64,000 bases of DNA from Sialis fuliginosa (taxonomy: Eukaryota > Arthropoda > Insecta > Megaloptera > Sialidae). The notes beneath the pieces are model-generated. The model saw only the letters and a list, made by a program, of their open reading frames with translations, did no database searches and was not told the DNA's origin. This document shows positions 35,546 through 46,920 of the stretch, piece by piece (within the stretch, counting starts at the first letter, position 1; each line of letters begins with the position of its first letter). The translations under genes were made by a program, and so were the position numbers. The stretch lies in assembly GCA_961205875.1 (NCBI GenBank), contig OY540809.1, positions 16,876,267-16,940,266 on the forward strand, in the 5' to 3' direction.

Positions 35546-36072
35546 TAAGGTGTATATTTTTATTTTATGTGACTAACAACCCAGTTTCTCCAATTTTCCA
35601 GTAGTAAAATTTCATACTATGTATATTATTTATTCAATAATTGAAAATATTCATGGAAACTTACAATTTATTTATAATTATATAGGTACATTCTTCAAAT
35701 TTGCTAGTGTGATTTATTATGTAAAACGTATTGTTGTTTTTATTAAAAATAAATGTATTCTATTTCGAAATATATGATTATATCTTATTTTCAATATTTT
35801 CGTTTTATTTTTTTACGTTATGTTATATTATTATCTTTTATTTAAATTTACCGCGTTTATTGTTTAAAATGTAATTTTCTTTTATATTTTATGTTAACAG
35901 ACATCAGCGACATCAGTGATTTGTAGCGTCAAAAGTAATGAATCTTAGTTCAGAATCAAACCAAAAAGTATTAACTAATCTATTCATATGTAGATGGCAC
36001 CAGAACGAAAAAAATATACATACTTATTAAAAATTTGATGTACATATTTTATTTTTATATTAAAAAAATAAA
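35546..36072. other. AT-rich DNA, no gene seen
   Basis: About 70 bp after the hammerhead-like motif match the sequence downstream of copy 1. The remainder has no ORF or recognisable repeat end. Confidence 0.4.
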
Positions 36073-36293
36073 CAGTGGCGTATTTATTGAAGATTATTCT
36101 CAAGGTGTGAAAAAAATCGGGGTTTCGTATTACCTTGACAGACATATACAGTTTTTTGCATATTTTACTCCCTGGAAACTTACAATAACCAAAAAATAAG
36201 GTAAATAGGCTTTATTTTTTAACATATTACACGGGTGTCACCCCTTTGAGGGTGACACCCAGGGCGCTCCGCCCCTCCTTAACAACGCCACTG
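36073..36293. mobile_element. hAT-like MITE with CAGTGGCGT / ACGCCACTG ends
   Basis: 221 bp with inverted ends CAGTGGCGT and (A)ACGCCACTG. The interior shares 'aataaccaaaaaat..ggtaaataggctttattttt' and 'acacgggtgtcacccc' with 26375-26705. No 8-bp duplication is preserved. Confidence 0.65.
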
Positions 36294-36488
36294 TCCTTTT
36301 GATAGAATTTATGTACCGATTAAATCAGCCAACTGATGTATTTTTACGATTTTTTACAAAAAAGTACATTATTTGCAATATCAACCGCAATTTTTTACGA
36401 GAGCAATTACGCATGACTTTTAACTTACATGTTCTAAAGGAAAGTATTTAGTATTGTAATATCGTCGAAAAATCGTATCCGAAATTAA

Positions 36489-36930
36489 AGCAGATTCTGA
36501 TTGTACTACCATCAAAACGTAAAGAAAACTTAATTTTCGCATGGCAGCTATACCTCCAATGTAAAAGATACAGTATGTGAGAAAGATCCGCAGTTCATGT
36601 CAGTCTTGGACTGCGGACCCAGTCCAGTGTAAGTGTTTATCGTATCCGTCTCTATCTCGGCCACGACTTGCTCGTAAGGTATTATCTGAGTACCACGTTT
36701 CACCGGAGACTCGCGAAGTGTCTTCAAGAACACGGGCAAGTAGGATCGCAATTCAGGAGACAGATTTGTCGAATCCATCAAAACATAGATCTGCAACAAA
36801 TTAAAAATATAGAAGATTCTAAAAAACGTTTGAGAATTAATTTAAAAAAATATTGACGTATACAAAATTAGTATTGACATGATCAAGATGTAGAATTTTC
36901 TTTCGTTCACGATAACTACTGTAAAAATGC
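36489..36930 (+). mobile_element. Repeat copy carrying a captured exon
   Basis: Left module 36489-36545 and right module 36885-36925 match the compact copy at 14171-14325. The sequence between (about 36544-36886) is unrelated to that copy and contains one protease-like exon with short intron flanks. The repeat class is not known. Confidence 0.65.
36554..36790 (-). CDS. Isolated exon resembling an M16-family metalloprotease
   Basis: A 237-nt segment open for 79 codons, bounded by a good acceptor (TTTGTTGCAG|ATC) and donor (TTGGAG|GTATAG), phase 0 at both ends. The protein includes STNLSPELRSYLPVFLKTL, RESPVKRGTQIIPYEQVV and CGSFSHTVSF. This reads like the segment of M16 zinc metalloproteases (the group of insect proteins similar to C. 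elegans C05D11.1 and presequence protease) in which the second peptidase half begins its fold. No active-site HxxEH is in this exon. I found no partner exons nearby. Because it sits between two halves of a repeat, I think it is a captured exon rather than part of a local gene, yet it has no stop or frameshift. If it is instead a genuine exon of a gene with very long introns, more exons should lie outside the window. Confidence 0.6.
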
Positions 36931-37188
36931 ACCGATTTGAATTATTTTTGGGGAAAATATTTGTCTCAGTGAGTATTGATTTTAGTGTTAATCAGATTAG
37001 GGGTTTTGGAAATATTCGAAAATTTGTAACTATTATCGTCTAAAAAGTGAACGTTGCGAGTATTATCTCACTAATTTTGATAAGACTTGGTAAATACATT
37101 TGCAGTTCAATTGAGCATACGTACGTGCCTAAACAGCTATTGAAGGGGTGAAAATCATTCTCAAAATTTGAATTTTAAATATAAATTA

Positions 37189-37300
37189 ATGGCCTCTATA
37201 CACCACCCAATCTGCAGGGCCGATTTGTCGGGAGGAAGAGTGTGGGTACTGCAGATTGGGTCGTGTATAGCAAATCGGGCCGACTGTTCGCGGAATAGTA
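37189..37300. mobile_element. Tourist-like palindrome, 'cctctatacaccacccaat' family
   Basis: TTA then ATGGCCTCTATACACCACCC and 'aatctgcagg', with 'ctgcagattgggtcgtgtatag' in reverse complement about 45 bp later. Related palindromes lie at 48135-48206 and begin at 52479. The right end is not clean. Confidence 0.55.
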
Positions 37301-37771
37301 TAATACAAGGGTGAGTTTTATTTTTAACAAATCCCATTAAAATTTTTAATTTATTAAAAATTATTTAAAAAGATATTAAATCACATGGAAGTCATGTATG
37401 GTTCTCCATACCGATATATCTTTACATATGTTGTAGAAGACATCAAAATATATATCATATACAAGAAGGAACGTGTTGCGCCACTGCGCTCATATTGTAA
37501 ACAAAACATAAACAATACACTTGTTCGCGTGAAACGTTGTTCGTCGCACTGCAGCTTCGGTCACTCGAAGCATATTGGTCATCAATAATTCTGAATAATA
37601 AACAAGTTTAGTAAGGACAGAAATTCAATAATAATTAAATGAAAATAGTACTAATACTTGACATTTGTTTTTATAACTCCAGTAAATAAGTATTTTATGA
37701 GAGTGTAGAAAACAATATTTTGAAGTAGGTATATGTTTAGTGTTTATATTGGTAATAAAGACATATTGAAA

Positions 37772-38311
37772 ATGGGTAAAAAAAACATTGTTTGCAGTTG
37801 TTGTTTAAAGAGAATTAAATCGGCAAATAACAAATCCTTACGCTGTCCAGTATTTAATCGGTAAATGTTCAAGTTTTCACGAGTCTTCAAGAGTTTGCCC
37901 TAAATGTTATACCGAAGCATACAAGAAAAATAAGAGTTATATTTTAAGACAAAGTGAGCCTGAGTATGCCGATTCAAAATTAGATGTAGATTTTAACGTA
38001 ACATCATCTACAAGTAATAAATCTAACGATTTACCAGATGTAACTTTAAATATAAGAAGTACAACGAAAACGCATTCTTGCTGCATAATATGCAAATCAA
38101 TAAATAATTTGAAAAAAATCACGTTATAAGCACAAAGTCATGCATTTGTTAATTCTAATATAATCATTGCTTCTGGAAGTCGATGTTGCAGTTTTTAGAA
38201 GATACTGTGAAAAATCTAACAGTGTTTTCTGAATCTACAACTATACCTGTGAGAGAATTAGAGGACTTAATACAAGAAGTGCGGAAAATAGCTTCTAAAA
38301 AAAATAAATAA
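37772..38311 (+). pseudogene. Decayed N-terminal region of a transposon protein, probably a PIF/Harbinger-like (DDE_Tnp_4) type
   Basis: From ATG at 37772 the sequence reads MGKKNIVCSCCLKRIKSAN, then shifts frame near 37850 and continues with SRVCPKCYTEAYKKNKSYIL, later THSCCIICK and, after one in-frame stop, AFVNSNIIIASGSRCC. The order of CxxC pairs followed by a 'xxxNIxIPxGSRCCxxH'-like box is what I know from the N-terminus of animal proteins with a DDE_Tnp_4 domain. At least one frameshift and one stop show it is dead, and no DDE domain follows. Confidence 0.5.
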
Positions 38312-38495
38312 AGATGATACAAAAAAATTTGATGTCAAAAAACATTTTTTTCCTCTCGTAGGACCTTTTCGCGATTTAAAAAATATCGAACCATGGTAAC
38401 GACAGGCATCTTGCATTTTTAAGTTCTTTAAGGTCTCAGGTATATGAATGTGAACATAGTTGCCGGTTGTCATATTATTTCCACTCACTTCCATC

Positions 38496-38913
38496 CAGGC
38501 CCGGATTTACCATGCAGGCAGAGTAGGCAGCTGCCTAGGGCGGCAAGAATTGAAGGGCGGCAAATTTTGGTGGAAACTTTGAAAACTTGTTATATTCGTG
38601 GGAATTGAATTTGATTTTGATTCCATTATCGATGAGTTTGCCATCCGAAAATCGAGACGTAAAAATTTCAACCTATAAGCAATAGTTTCTCTATACATGT
38701 AACTCAAGCATGACTAAAAAAAAAAGGTCTTCAGTTTTTATGTTTCCTAATGTAACTTTATAAAAATTTATAAAATTTGAAACTGACGCAACCAAAAAAA
38801 AAGGTCCTGAGTTTTATATTTTGACATCAATGACTTAAACTGTTAGTTTCGAGGAGGGGGGGCGGCAATTTTCGCAACTGCCTAGGGGCGGCAAATTTCT
38901 AAATCCGAGCCTG
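38496..38913. mobile_element. hAT-like MITE with near-perfect 8-bp target duplication
   Basis: 418 bp with ends CAGGCCCGGATTTACC and, in reverse complement, CAGGCTCGGATTTAG, flanked by CTTCCATC (38488-38495) and CTTCTATC (38914-38921). Subterminal 'gctgcctagggcggca' occurs at both ends in opposite orientation. No transposase. Confidence 0.8.
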
Positions 38914-38929
38914 CTTCTATCTAGGGCCA

Positions 38930-39437
38930 GCCAAAACTAACAATCACTCGAGCGCAATATTAAATTCAAGTCAAATGAAAAGAAGTCAGAAAAAACTATT
39001 CGTGGTGAACCATGTGTTGTGGATTATGGGCATGTTGAATATTTTAGGTCACTATGGTTTCGTAGATATTAGCCCTGGTAATACCAGGTCCTATGCGCTA
39101 GTATTTACATATAATTTTAATTATATTAAAAACAATAATTCAATGCATTGCGCATTATGCAAATAAAAACATGATTGACCTATAATCTATGATAATCTCT
39201 TTATTTTTGTGCGTTTTAATCAAACAACATTATTAATCATCGAATCAGTCGATTACTGATTAGGTCATCTATGTAAGTTTCCTGTTTCATAATTGAGGTT
39301 CACATAAAGAATCAATATTTTTTTTTGTAGACCGTTCAAATATCAAAGCGACTAATTCCTATCTAAGTAATCGATGTCAGTAATACTATTTTATTTTGTT
39401 ATTCATTCTATTTATAAAAAAGTTCATACTATTAGTA
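38930..39437. other. No gene seen
   Basis: AT-rich sequence between two well-defined elements. Short ORFs only, none with recognisable motifs. Confidence 0.5.
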
Positions 39438-39893
39438 GAGTAAGTGCGCCATATATGGACCGGTTCTCTAATATGGACCACTGGCGTTTCTCAAAGAACG
39501 TTTGTTGTATCGAGTCGACGTTTCGCACACACTAAGCCTTACCCCTCCCGCGGCTCGCCAGTCGCTTGCAGTGAGTTAACTCGCACTCACGTATTCACGG
39601 GAGCCATTTTTCCTTTTTGTCAACTCGTGATCTAATTTTTTAGCTAACTGTGTAAGCTCATCACTTCAACAAATATTACTCGATGTAAAAGTGGATTAAA
39701 CCAGGAGAAAGGAGAGTTATTTTACAATTATTCATATTAAGTAGTAACATCCTATAGTTTTTATAATTTTCTGTACAACAATATTAACCTCGAAATGTAT
39801 GAGTATTACAATATGGACCACCAGTATGTTTTGAATATGGACTAGTGGTCCATATTACAAACAGTCACTTATGTTTAATTTTTATGTTTCTGG

Positions 39894-40289
39894 ATGGCAT
39901 CTAAAACAAAAGAGAAGACCAGACAAACGTGGGATAAAAATGCAATGGCAGATGCAATTGAAGCTGTACGAGAAAAGAAAATGGGTTTTTTGAAAGCATC
40001 CAAAACATACGGTGTACCCAAAACTACGCTTATACGTTTATCGAAAATAGAACACCAATCACTTAGCGACATTACTAACCATAAACTTGGAAGAAAATCG
40101 ACGTTACCGAGTGAATTGGAAGATGAATTAGCTACATTTTTTTCTACTCTGAGCGCTGATAGAAATCACCATGCAAACCCGCAAACCAAAGAGCCGACTA
40201 CCACCATGGATGATTCAATGGCTGATCCCTCCACATCATCTAGAACATATTTGTCGCCAAAGGTGTTGCAGCCCATACCACGATTATAG
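39894..40289 (+). pseudogene. N-terminal CENP-B/psq-like HTH of a pogo-type transposase, truncated
   Basis: 131 aa starting MASKTKEKTRQTWDKNAMAD, then AIEAVREKKMGFLKASKTYG and VPKTTLIRLSK. This is the typical HTH at the start of insect pogo/Tigger-like transposases. The GRKSTLPSELEDELA segment is where the second DNA-binding domain would begin. Then the sequence jumps to text that belongs near the C-terminus (DPSTSSRTYLSPKVL). After a frameshift, 'RRATRSMILTSSSYK' and a Lys/Ser-rich tail follow with a stop. A similar 'ILTSTPYK' motif lies near the end of related transposases, so the catalytic middle has been lost. Confidence 0.75.
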
Positions 40290-40537
40290 AAAACTGTCAG
40301 CAACAGAGAAAGGAGGGCCACCAGATCTATGATTTTGACATCTTCATCTTATAAGCAAGATTTAGAAACATCGATAAAAAGGAAAGAAGTAACAGATAAA
40401 TTGAAGTAAAAGAGATCGTTGAACATAAAAAATAAATCAAAGAAAGCGTCAAAGAAAACAGCCCAGAAAAAAAGAAAGATCTCAAAAGATAAAGAATCAT
40501 CTTCTGAAAGCTCTGATAAGAGTGATTTATTTAGTCA

Positions 40538-40753
40538 ATGATAGCACAGATGAAAGTCCTGATCGTTCCCAAAATGAAAATGGTAAATATTTGTATTGTG
40601 ATGGGCTTTTTTTCTGAAGATGTTCATGGAGAGAAATGGATCCAATGTGCACCTTGTAGGCAATGGGTTCATGAAGAGTGTACTGGCATAAAAGATAATA
40701 TAATAATATTAGACTTCTATGTGTGCGAATTTTGTACCAATGCAAATGATTAG
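40538..40753 (+). pseudogene. C-terminal zinc-finger remnant of the same transposase
   Basis: Residues 28-71 read DVHGEKWIQCAPCRQWVHEE, then CTG and VCEFC. This PHD-like finger is common at the very C-terminus of insect pogo/Tigger-like transposases. The upstream part of the ORF is in another frame from the preceding Lys/Ser-rich segment, so the gene is broken at least twice. Confidence 0.7.
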
Positions 40754-41129
40754 TCTAAGTACTAATAACTGACTGATTTAATTTTAGGTAATAGAACTAT
40801 TTTTTTCTATTATTTAGAACCAAATTTACCATGGTCTATATTAGAAACCATGTGGTCCATATTATGATCACTTTTTCAAGTTCATAAAAATAACATATTT
40901 TGGAAAATATTGATTATTTCTAAGCTGTTGTTGTTTTTTAAGAATTTTATTAATCGTTTTTGATACCAAATAACCATCGAACTGTTTAAAATAAATAAAG
41001 CTGATTACACTTTAAAATTTGGAGTTTTATTTGAGAAAATCCTTATGGTGGTCCATATATGGCGCACTTACTCTACTGGCAGTGTCGAACCCAGGAGAGT
41101 ATCAGCAGTGAATTTACCAATAAATGGAG

Positions 41130-41285
41130 TATACCGGATGTTTTTAAAGGTTTTCTAGCTCATTATTTCTAAAATAACGAATTTTCAGAGAAAATGTTTC
41201 AGACAAAAGTTTCATGGTTTCAAGGGGGCTAAATATTAACAATATGGGCTGATCTTGAAAAGGTCACCTTAATGGGTTTTCAGGT
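41130..41285 (+). repeat. 'TTTCAGACAAAAG' repeat family copy
   Basis: 'taccggatgtttttaaagg..' then 'aaaataacgaattttcagag' and 'aaaatgtttcagacaaaagtttcatggttt'. Matches one end of 32329-32746; the other end is missing. Confidence 0.65.
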
Positions 41286-41800
41286 CCAACTTTTCTTTAA
41301 TAATTTAAAAAAAGAATAATCTTATAATAATAAAATAATGAATACCTATAGCACATAACACAATGCTATAATAATAAAAAAGGATTCTACGATTTAAAAA
41401 ATAAAATACAATGTTTTTAGAATCAAAAAAAAAAAACTAGAAGTACCTTATTTAGAAGATCCTATTTGGTTGGCAGATTTAGCTTTCAAAACTTAAAAAA
41501 TAAACAAAAATAAAACAGACTTAAAAATACCAGAAACACTGAAATGTATGCCTAATAATTAAAATTAACAGTTTTTGAAGTCGGTATTCTTTTTTCTTTA
41601 TTAAAAAGTTTTTTATTGGCTTGGCACCGATTTCAAAAACTGTTAAATTGAATTATTAGGTATATTTCTCAGTGTTTTTAGTTTTTTTGAAGTCGATTTA
41701 ATTTTTTTCTAAAAATTAAGATTTTTACTTTTCTCTTTTGAGTGGCGTATCTTTGAAGTCCATGGTCAGAGTCCAGTAGCGTAGCAAGAAAAAAATTCGG
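41286..41800 (-). repeat. LINE-like 3' fragment, reverse copy of 46380-46680
   Basis: The minus strand has 'gaccatggacttcaaagatac' and 'gaaaagtaaaaatc', and 'tttgaaatcggtgcc' paired with 'gccaataaa', all of which recur in the plus strand at 46500-46650. Related text occurs near the 3' ends of RTE-type LINEs. Confidence 0.5.
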
Positions 41801-42315
41801 CGGTGGGGGGGGGGGTAATAAATACATTGAGCAAATTTTTGTTAAGGTATTTTCAACTGTTTTTTTTTTCAAAACACGTTTTTTTTAGAACACTGAATAT
41901 TTCAGGGGGGGGGGGTCATGTGCGGCCCTTGGTAGATTGGGTTTATGCTATGTGGCCCAAAAGGTACAAAAGGTTGGACACCTATGCTCTAATGAATTAA
42001 TTTTTTTGAGACCGAATAGTTTCTGTGTATATTAATTTCACTATTTTTAACAAAATTCTTTTTGAAGTCAACTACTGAAGCTACAGTAATGAAACATACA
42101 TCTCGTGTAGCCAAAATAATTCTGCTCGAGGCACTGTTGTGCAATTAAAGAGAACAAAATTTTTGTATGGCTGAAAAAAACGTCCGCCTTAAGGCGGGTA
42201 AGTGCATTAGAGGGTTAATTTTTTTTCCTCTTTGCAGACGCTCTTGTAATATGGAATATATATATTATTATATACCTTCTGAAGTTATTTTTTATAAAAA
42301 GTTCTCAATTATGTA

Positions 42316-42857
42316 AATTACCTGGCATTGGTTAACCATATAATTTTTATACAATTTTACTAAAAAATATTAGTTCAAAATTTTTCTTAAGACGCATCTG
42401 ATTATTTTTTGTATATTTCTCATTTTTTGACAATTTCAATCTAAATCTAAATTTATGCAAACATCATAATTACATTTAAAACGTCAAATAGACATTTAAT
42501 ATGTCAAGTTAAAAAATAAATGACGATTTTTTAAAGTAAATTGAGATAAATCTTTGTAAGGGAATATTTTCAAACATTGTAGACCTATATTATAGAAAAT
42601 TGAATGCTCTACAAAAAATAAATATTTTGGGATGTCACTTCCTCTCTTTACACACGATTTTGAAATGGGACCGTCCTCAAGCCAGACCCAGTTCAGTGGT
42701 TCATAAGTTATGCGTTTGACAAGGATTCAGGGGACAGACACGAAACGAAAAGTGTTTGTCTTGACCTAAAACGGAAAGATCAATTTAAAATTTTGAAACC
42801 GGGGAAAATTTTGTTTTCTTATTTTAAAACGATCACAAAGCTCCTCGTAAAATACTC
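42316..42857 (+). repeat. Repeat family X, copy 3
   Basis: Shares start 'acctggcattggttaacc', middle 'attgagataaatctttgtaag' and 'gacaaggattcaggggacagac', and end 'gatcacaaagctcctcgta' with 28831-29395. Confidence 0.75.
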
Positions 42858-42929
42858 GAATTAAACATAAAAGATTTCCTTGAGAACAGATCATTTTTAA
42901 TAAACTTTATATGTACCTACTTCATAATG

Positions 42930-43740
42930 TAAAGCAGACCAGTAACTTTTGTTAGTTTATATGATGTTCTATTTTTTAAACAAACTGATAATCGGGTTTA
43001 CTTATATTTTATTTACTTTATTGATTAATTATTAAACACTTATAGATCTTGTTCTAACAAACAAAGGCTCCAACACCAAATAATCATTACAAAACCAAAC
43101 AAAGAGGAACAAAGACACAACTACCAACGTACATCTCACTCACACACATTTTCCACACGAATTTTCTCGAAGGGTCCGCCGCGTGTCCTAATTTTCCCCT
43201 AAATCTATGGAGGGGTAGCTCAGCCCCAAAGCAGCGAGGGTGTTATTAGATACCGCTGAAGCAACCACGGACGTACTGTTTTTTGGCCATCTCACTCGGA
43301 TGGCGGGCGGATGACAGAGAAAGTATGATATTTCGGGCCGGGTCAACGAACTTCGAGTTCGGCGCGGAGATGCATCAACACAGTTGCACTTATTGCCCGC
43401 TGTAACGTGCCTTCCCCCCCCTCCCTCCCCACCCCGCCCTCGTGGCATCTTCACAATCTCCCACCCGTGTGTGTGTGTGTGTGCGTCACGAGATATGCGT
43501 GTGATCGAATCAAAATAATGATAGTAAACATTTTTTTCATTAGCCACACCCCCGTACCCTTAATTTTAGCTTCCATCGTACCCAGCATGCCGTGCAATAA
43601 AATAATAATGAAAGTAATTTTCGGGAAACGATATTTTTCAATATTTTTTTCCCATTTCTTATCAACCCTTCTCTTTTATGTGTTTGTTGGCGTTATCTAA
43701 ATAATAAATAAACACCTGTCGTTTGCTATTAACCTGAAAT
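42930..43740. other. GC-rich, CpG-containing pocket in AT-rich DNA
   Basis: 43130-43480 is markedly richer in G, C and CpG than everything around it, with 'gggccgggtcaacgaacttcgagttcggcgcgg' and a C-rich tract. It ends in a short (GT)n at about 43470. A minus-strand ORF of 119 aa crosses it but shows no known domain and reads through the C-rich tract as poly-Gly. It may be a promoter or 5' exon of an unseen gene. Confidence 0.35.
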
Positions 43741-44054
43741 TAAGTTATACATTTTTTGAAAAAAAAGTTCAACATCAGGGGTGAGCAGAATAAGATTTAC
43801 GTTTTGTCCGCAGGCCATGGTAATACATTTTTGTTGTATTTTTTTTCTGAAATATATTTAAAAAAATAATAAAACAAAGTTTTTTACTTTATTTATTTCT
43901 CTTATCATTTATAACAAATTACAAAGAAATTAAAAAAATAGTAAGTATTATTCACAAAACAATGAATATAAATGAAAACAAATTTTAATTATTCGATGTC
44001 ATATCAGGTGAAACAAACATGAACAGTTGATAAAAGCAAAAAGTTAATATGATA
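43741..44054. other. AT-rich DNA, no gene seen
   Basis: No repeat ends or ORFs worth calling. Confidence 0.5.
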
Positions 44055-44684
44055 CAACCCTGGTCTAAATAATCATTGGTTGATACTGGAAATCGATAAC
44101 ACGTATCAATACTAAACCGATTATAAAATTTCATTACTATATCACAATGAGTTCTCAAGATATTAAATAAATAATTAATTTTGGGTATGATTTTTGGGGG
44201 TCTGTAGCTCCCTCAAGAATAATTTCCAGACACATGTTCATATGAACTTTTTTGCTTTAAATATTTTTCTCGATCAACTGTTCAGGTTTGTTAAACCGCG
44301 CGGATATTATTTTAAATCTTTTATATTTAAAATGTAACTAATTTACTGAAAATATCCGTCAAAATTAGAAAATATTAGATTATTGTATTTTTTTCTTAAT
44401 ACATGCTTGGCCTAATTATTCAACATAATATGTTGGTTTAATTATATAGGCTGATTCAGCACTGTCGTGCCAAATTTTAACAGTATATTGAGAAAAATGT
44501 TTTATACGAATATGTCAGGAAATTTTTCGTGAAGGAGCTACAGCCTTCCAAAGATTTTCCCCAAAATTAGTTTTTATTTAATATCTTAAAAACCCATTGC
44601 GTTACAGAAATTTAATCCAGGGTTTAGTATAAATAAGTGTTATCGATTTCCAGTATCAACCAATAATTATTTACACGAGGGTTG
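44055..44684. mobile_element. Foldback element with about 190-bp arms and TA duplication
   Basis: CAACCCTGGTCTAAATAATC..'attggttgatactggaaatcgataacac' at the left is matched in reverse complement at the right (ending 'tttacacgagggttg'). TA flanks at 44053-44054 and 44685-44686. 630 bp, no transposase. Mariner/Tc1-like by target site only. Confidence 0.8.
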
Positions 44685-44799
44685 TATGGGGCCTTGATTT
44701 TTATCCAATATTTTTTTATTCTTTAATTTTTCCGAAGTTGGGAATTTAAATAAGATTATATGATACAAAATACATAAAAATATACTTTTTTTGTCAGTG

Positions 44800-44945
44800 G
44801 CGTAGTAAGAAAATTTTTCGGGGGGGATAAACGGATAAATACATATAAGTAAAATTTTTTTAAGGTATTTTTTATTTCAAAACATACGTTTTTATTTAGA
44901 ACATTGAATATTTCGTCCCCCTCCCCGTCACTGTTTTTTGTCATA
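44800..44945. repeat. 'gtggcgtag' hAT-like fragment
   Basis: 'tcagtggcgtagtaagaaaatttttcgggggg..aaatacat' matches 41774-41825 ('ccagtagcgtagcaagaaaaaa..gggggg..aataaatacat'), followed in both by 'gtattttt..ttcaaaacac/tacgtttt...agaacattgaatattt'. Both are degenerate copies of one element. Confidence 0.55.
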
Positions 44946-45211
44946 GGATAAACCGTTCACGAGAAATATCGATGTAAAAGAAAACATACAGAATTTTACT
45001 TAATACGGATGCTTCAAATTACGTAAAATAAATTTATATTCCTGTTCTATGATTAAAATAAAATACCTCCTAATATGTGTCTTCATAGACCTATCGCCAA
45101 TCAAATGCAATAATAATAACTAAATATAAATAAATATTCTGCGCATAATATTTTCAGCATAGCCCTCTTCCATAAATGTGTATAGTATAAAATATACTAT
45201 ACACATTATTT

Positions 45212-45228
45212 CATGTGTGTGTGTGTGT

Positions 45229-45282
<54 letters not shown>

Positions 45283-45284
45283 CG
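45212..45284. repeat. (GT)n microsatellite
   Basis: About 73 bp of GT repeats with one interruption (gtatgtgtg). The adjoining 45285-45430 is unusually GC-rich. The minus-strand ORF with a His-Thr repeat is only this microsatellite translated. Confidence 0.95.
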
Positions 45285-46379
45285 TGAGCTGCGCCGCCGT
45301 TACGACGCCGTGTTTCGTTACAACAAGCGCTAGGAATGTGTGATAGATGCGTGTATTGAACGGAAGCTTTTCGCGAACTGCGCGAGATTTGAATGCCTGT
45401 GCCGGAATGATCTGCACATGCGAAATTATAATGTCGCCCTCATAAATTATGCATGTTTTGTATATTTTATTAAAATCTTTCGCTTATAATGCGGCTTACT
45501 ATACAGATCTGTCCCGGTTCGGAGATACGTTCCGAATACGAGTATATATAGATCTTGTTTAATGAAAAGGAATTTAAAATTTCTAAATTAAAATGAAAGA
45601 AGGGTGGATAAAATTGCTTAAAAATTATATGCCAATATGTAATAATATATGTACGAGTATGTTCGATTTTATTATTATTTTTGATTTTTTCATTATTATT
45701 TTTTATCCCGATTTGAGGCAAAAATATTATGATGATGATATTTTTCTCAAGTCGTAAAATATACCGTTTTTTATCAGAAAGGTTATATTATTTGAAAGTT
45801 TTAAAATGTTATTTGAAAAGTCAATCAGTTTCTATATAAAGGAGTGTATGGAAAAAAATATATTGTATGCTACAGTCTGGAATGTTCTTTATTCAAACTA
45901 AAACAAATGAAGATATTCAAAGAAAATATATTACAAAATAAATAAAATTAGTAAGATTAAAATACAAACAAAAAAAACTGTATCGCTTATCTCGCATTGA
46001 AGAGATAACTTGAGATCAAAACGTAAATAGTTGAGCCAAAATTAATCAATGCAGGCGAGCTTAAGGTATTACAGAACGCAGGGTTCATAGGCCCTGACAC
46101 GTGTCGGGAGTTCCTTGCCCTCTCCCACGTGTACATAACTAGCGACTACTATACAACTTGACAACGTCGTTGTACTAATAGAATTAGGTTATTGTTGACT
46201 CTCATATGCGTACAGTTGTTACCTACACGCTTGTTTTAATATATTGTCTTAGATAATATATTAAAAGATAATTTATCTACTAATTGTTATAATGAATTCT
46301 GAGATGTACAGAAGTAAAGACGATTAACTCTTTTGTTCCTTGTGGTTTTATCAAGAAATCACCTTTTTAACAGACTTAA

Positions 46380-46920
46380 AAAAAGGAGGAGGTTCTCAAT
46401 GTATGTTCGGGCATAACTCCGACAAATATGCACCGATTTAGACGATTTATTTTTTGTTTGAAAGAGAATACTCCCGAGGTGGTTCCATATAAATTTTATC
46501 ACAATCTGACCATGGACTTCAAAGATACACGACTAAAAAGGGAAAAATAAAATACTTTAAGAAACCGAATTCAAAATACTGAAAAATATACTAATAATAA
46601 TTAAAGTTAACTAAATTTGAAAACGGTGCTAGCCAATCAACTTTTTCATAAGAAAAAGTAAATAAAAACGACTTCGCATGCGCTCGGCCGGCATTCGGAC
46701 TGCCTCGGCTCAGCCGATCGTCAATTGTTTATTTTGTTTTCAATAATTTACTTTTAAATTTAAACAGAATAAAAATTATTTGTACTTTTTGTTCTGATTA
46801 GTTATTATTACAATAATAACTAATCATGTTTGTACTTAATTCAACTATATTTTTCAAAAAACCTAAACAATAATTCCGTAGTACATGCGAGCGAAGTCGC
46901 GGGCACAGTTAGTATTTAAT
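46380..46920 (+). repeat. LINE-like 3' region
   Basis: 'gacttaaaaaaaggaggaggttctcaatgtatgttcgggc' is a phrase common near the 3' ends of RTE-type LINEs in insects, and the region ends 'gcgagcgaagtcgcgggcacagttagtat', a typical tail motif. No reverse transcriptase ORF is present. Confidence 0.5.

Larger units (their letters stand above)
39438..41073 (+). mobile_element. Pogo/Tigger-like element, internally deleted
   Basis: 1636 bp with perfect 24-bp inverted ends starting GAGTAAGTGCGCCATATATG, flanked by TA on both sides (39436-39437, 41074-41075). 'Tatggacca' repeats occur inside both ends. It carries an N-terminal HTH-like ORF and a C-terminal zinc-finger ORF (both listed), but the DDE nuclease region between them is missing. 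Confidence 0.9.

Noticed and set aside
43188..43547. 119-aa minus-strand ORF
   Set aside because: It reads a C-rich tract as poly-Gly and a GT repeat as His-Thr; no domain and no homologue known to me.
45211..45417. 68-aa ORF with a His-Thr repeat
   Set aside because: It is a translated (GT)n microsatellite.
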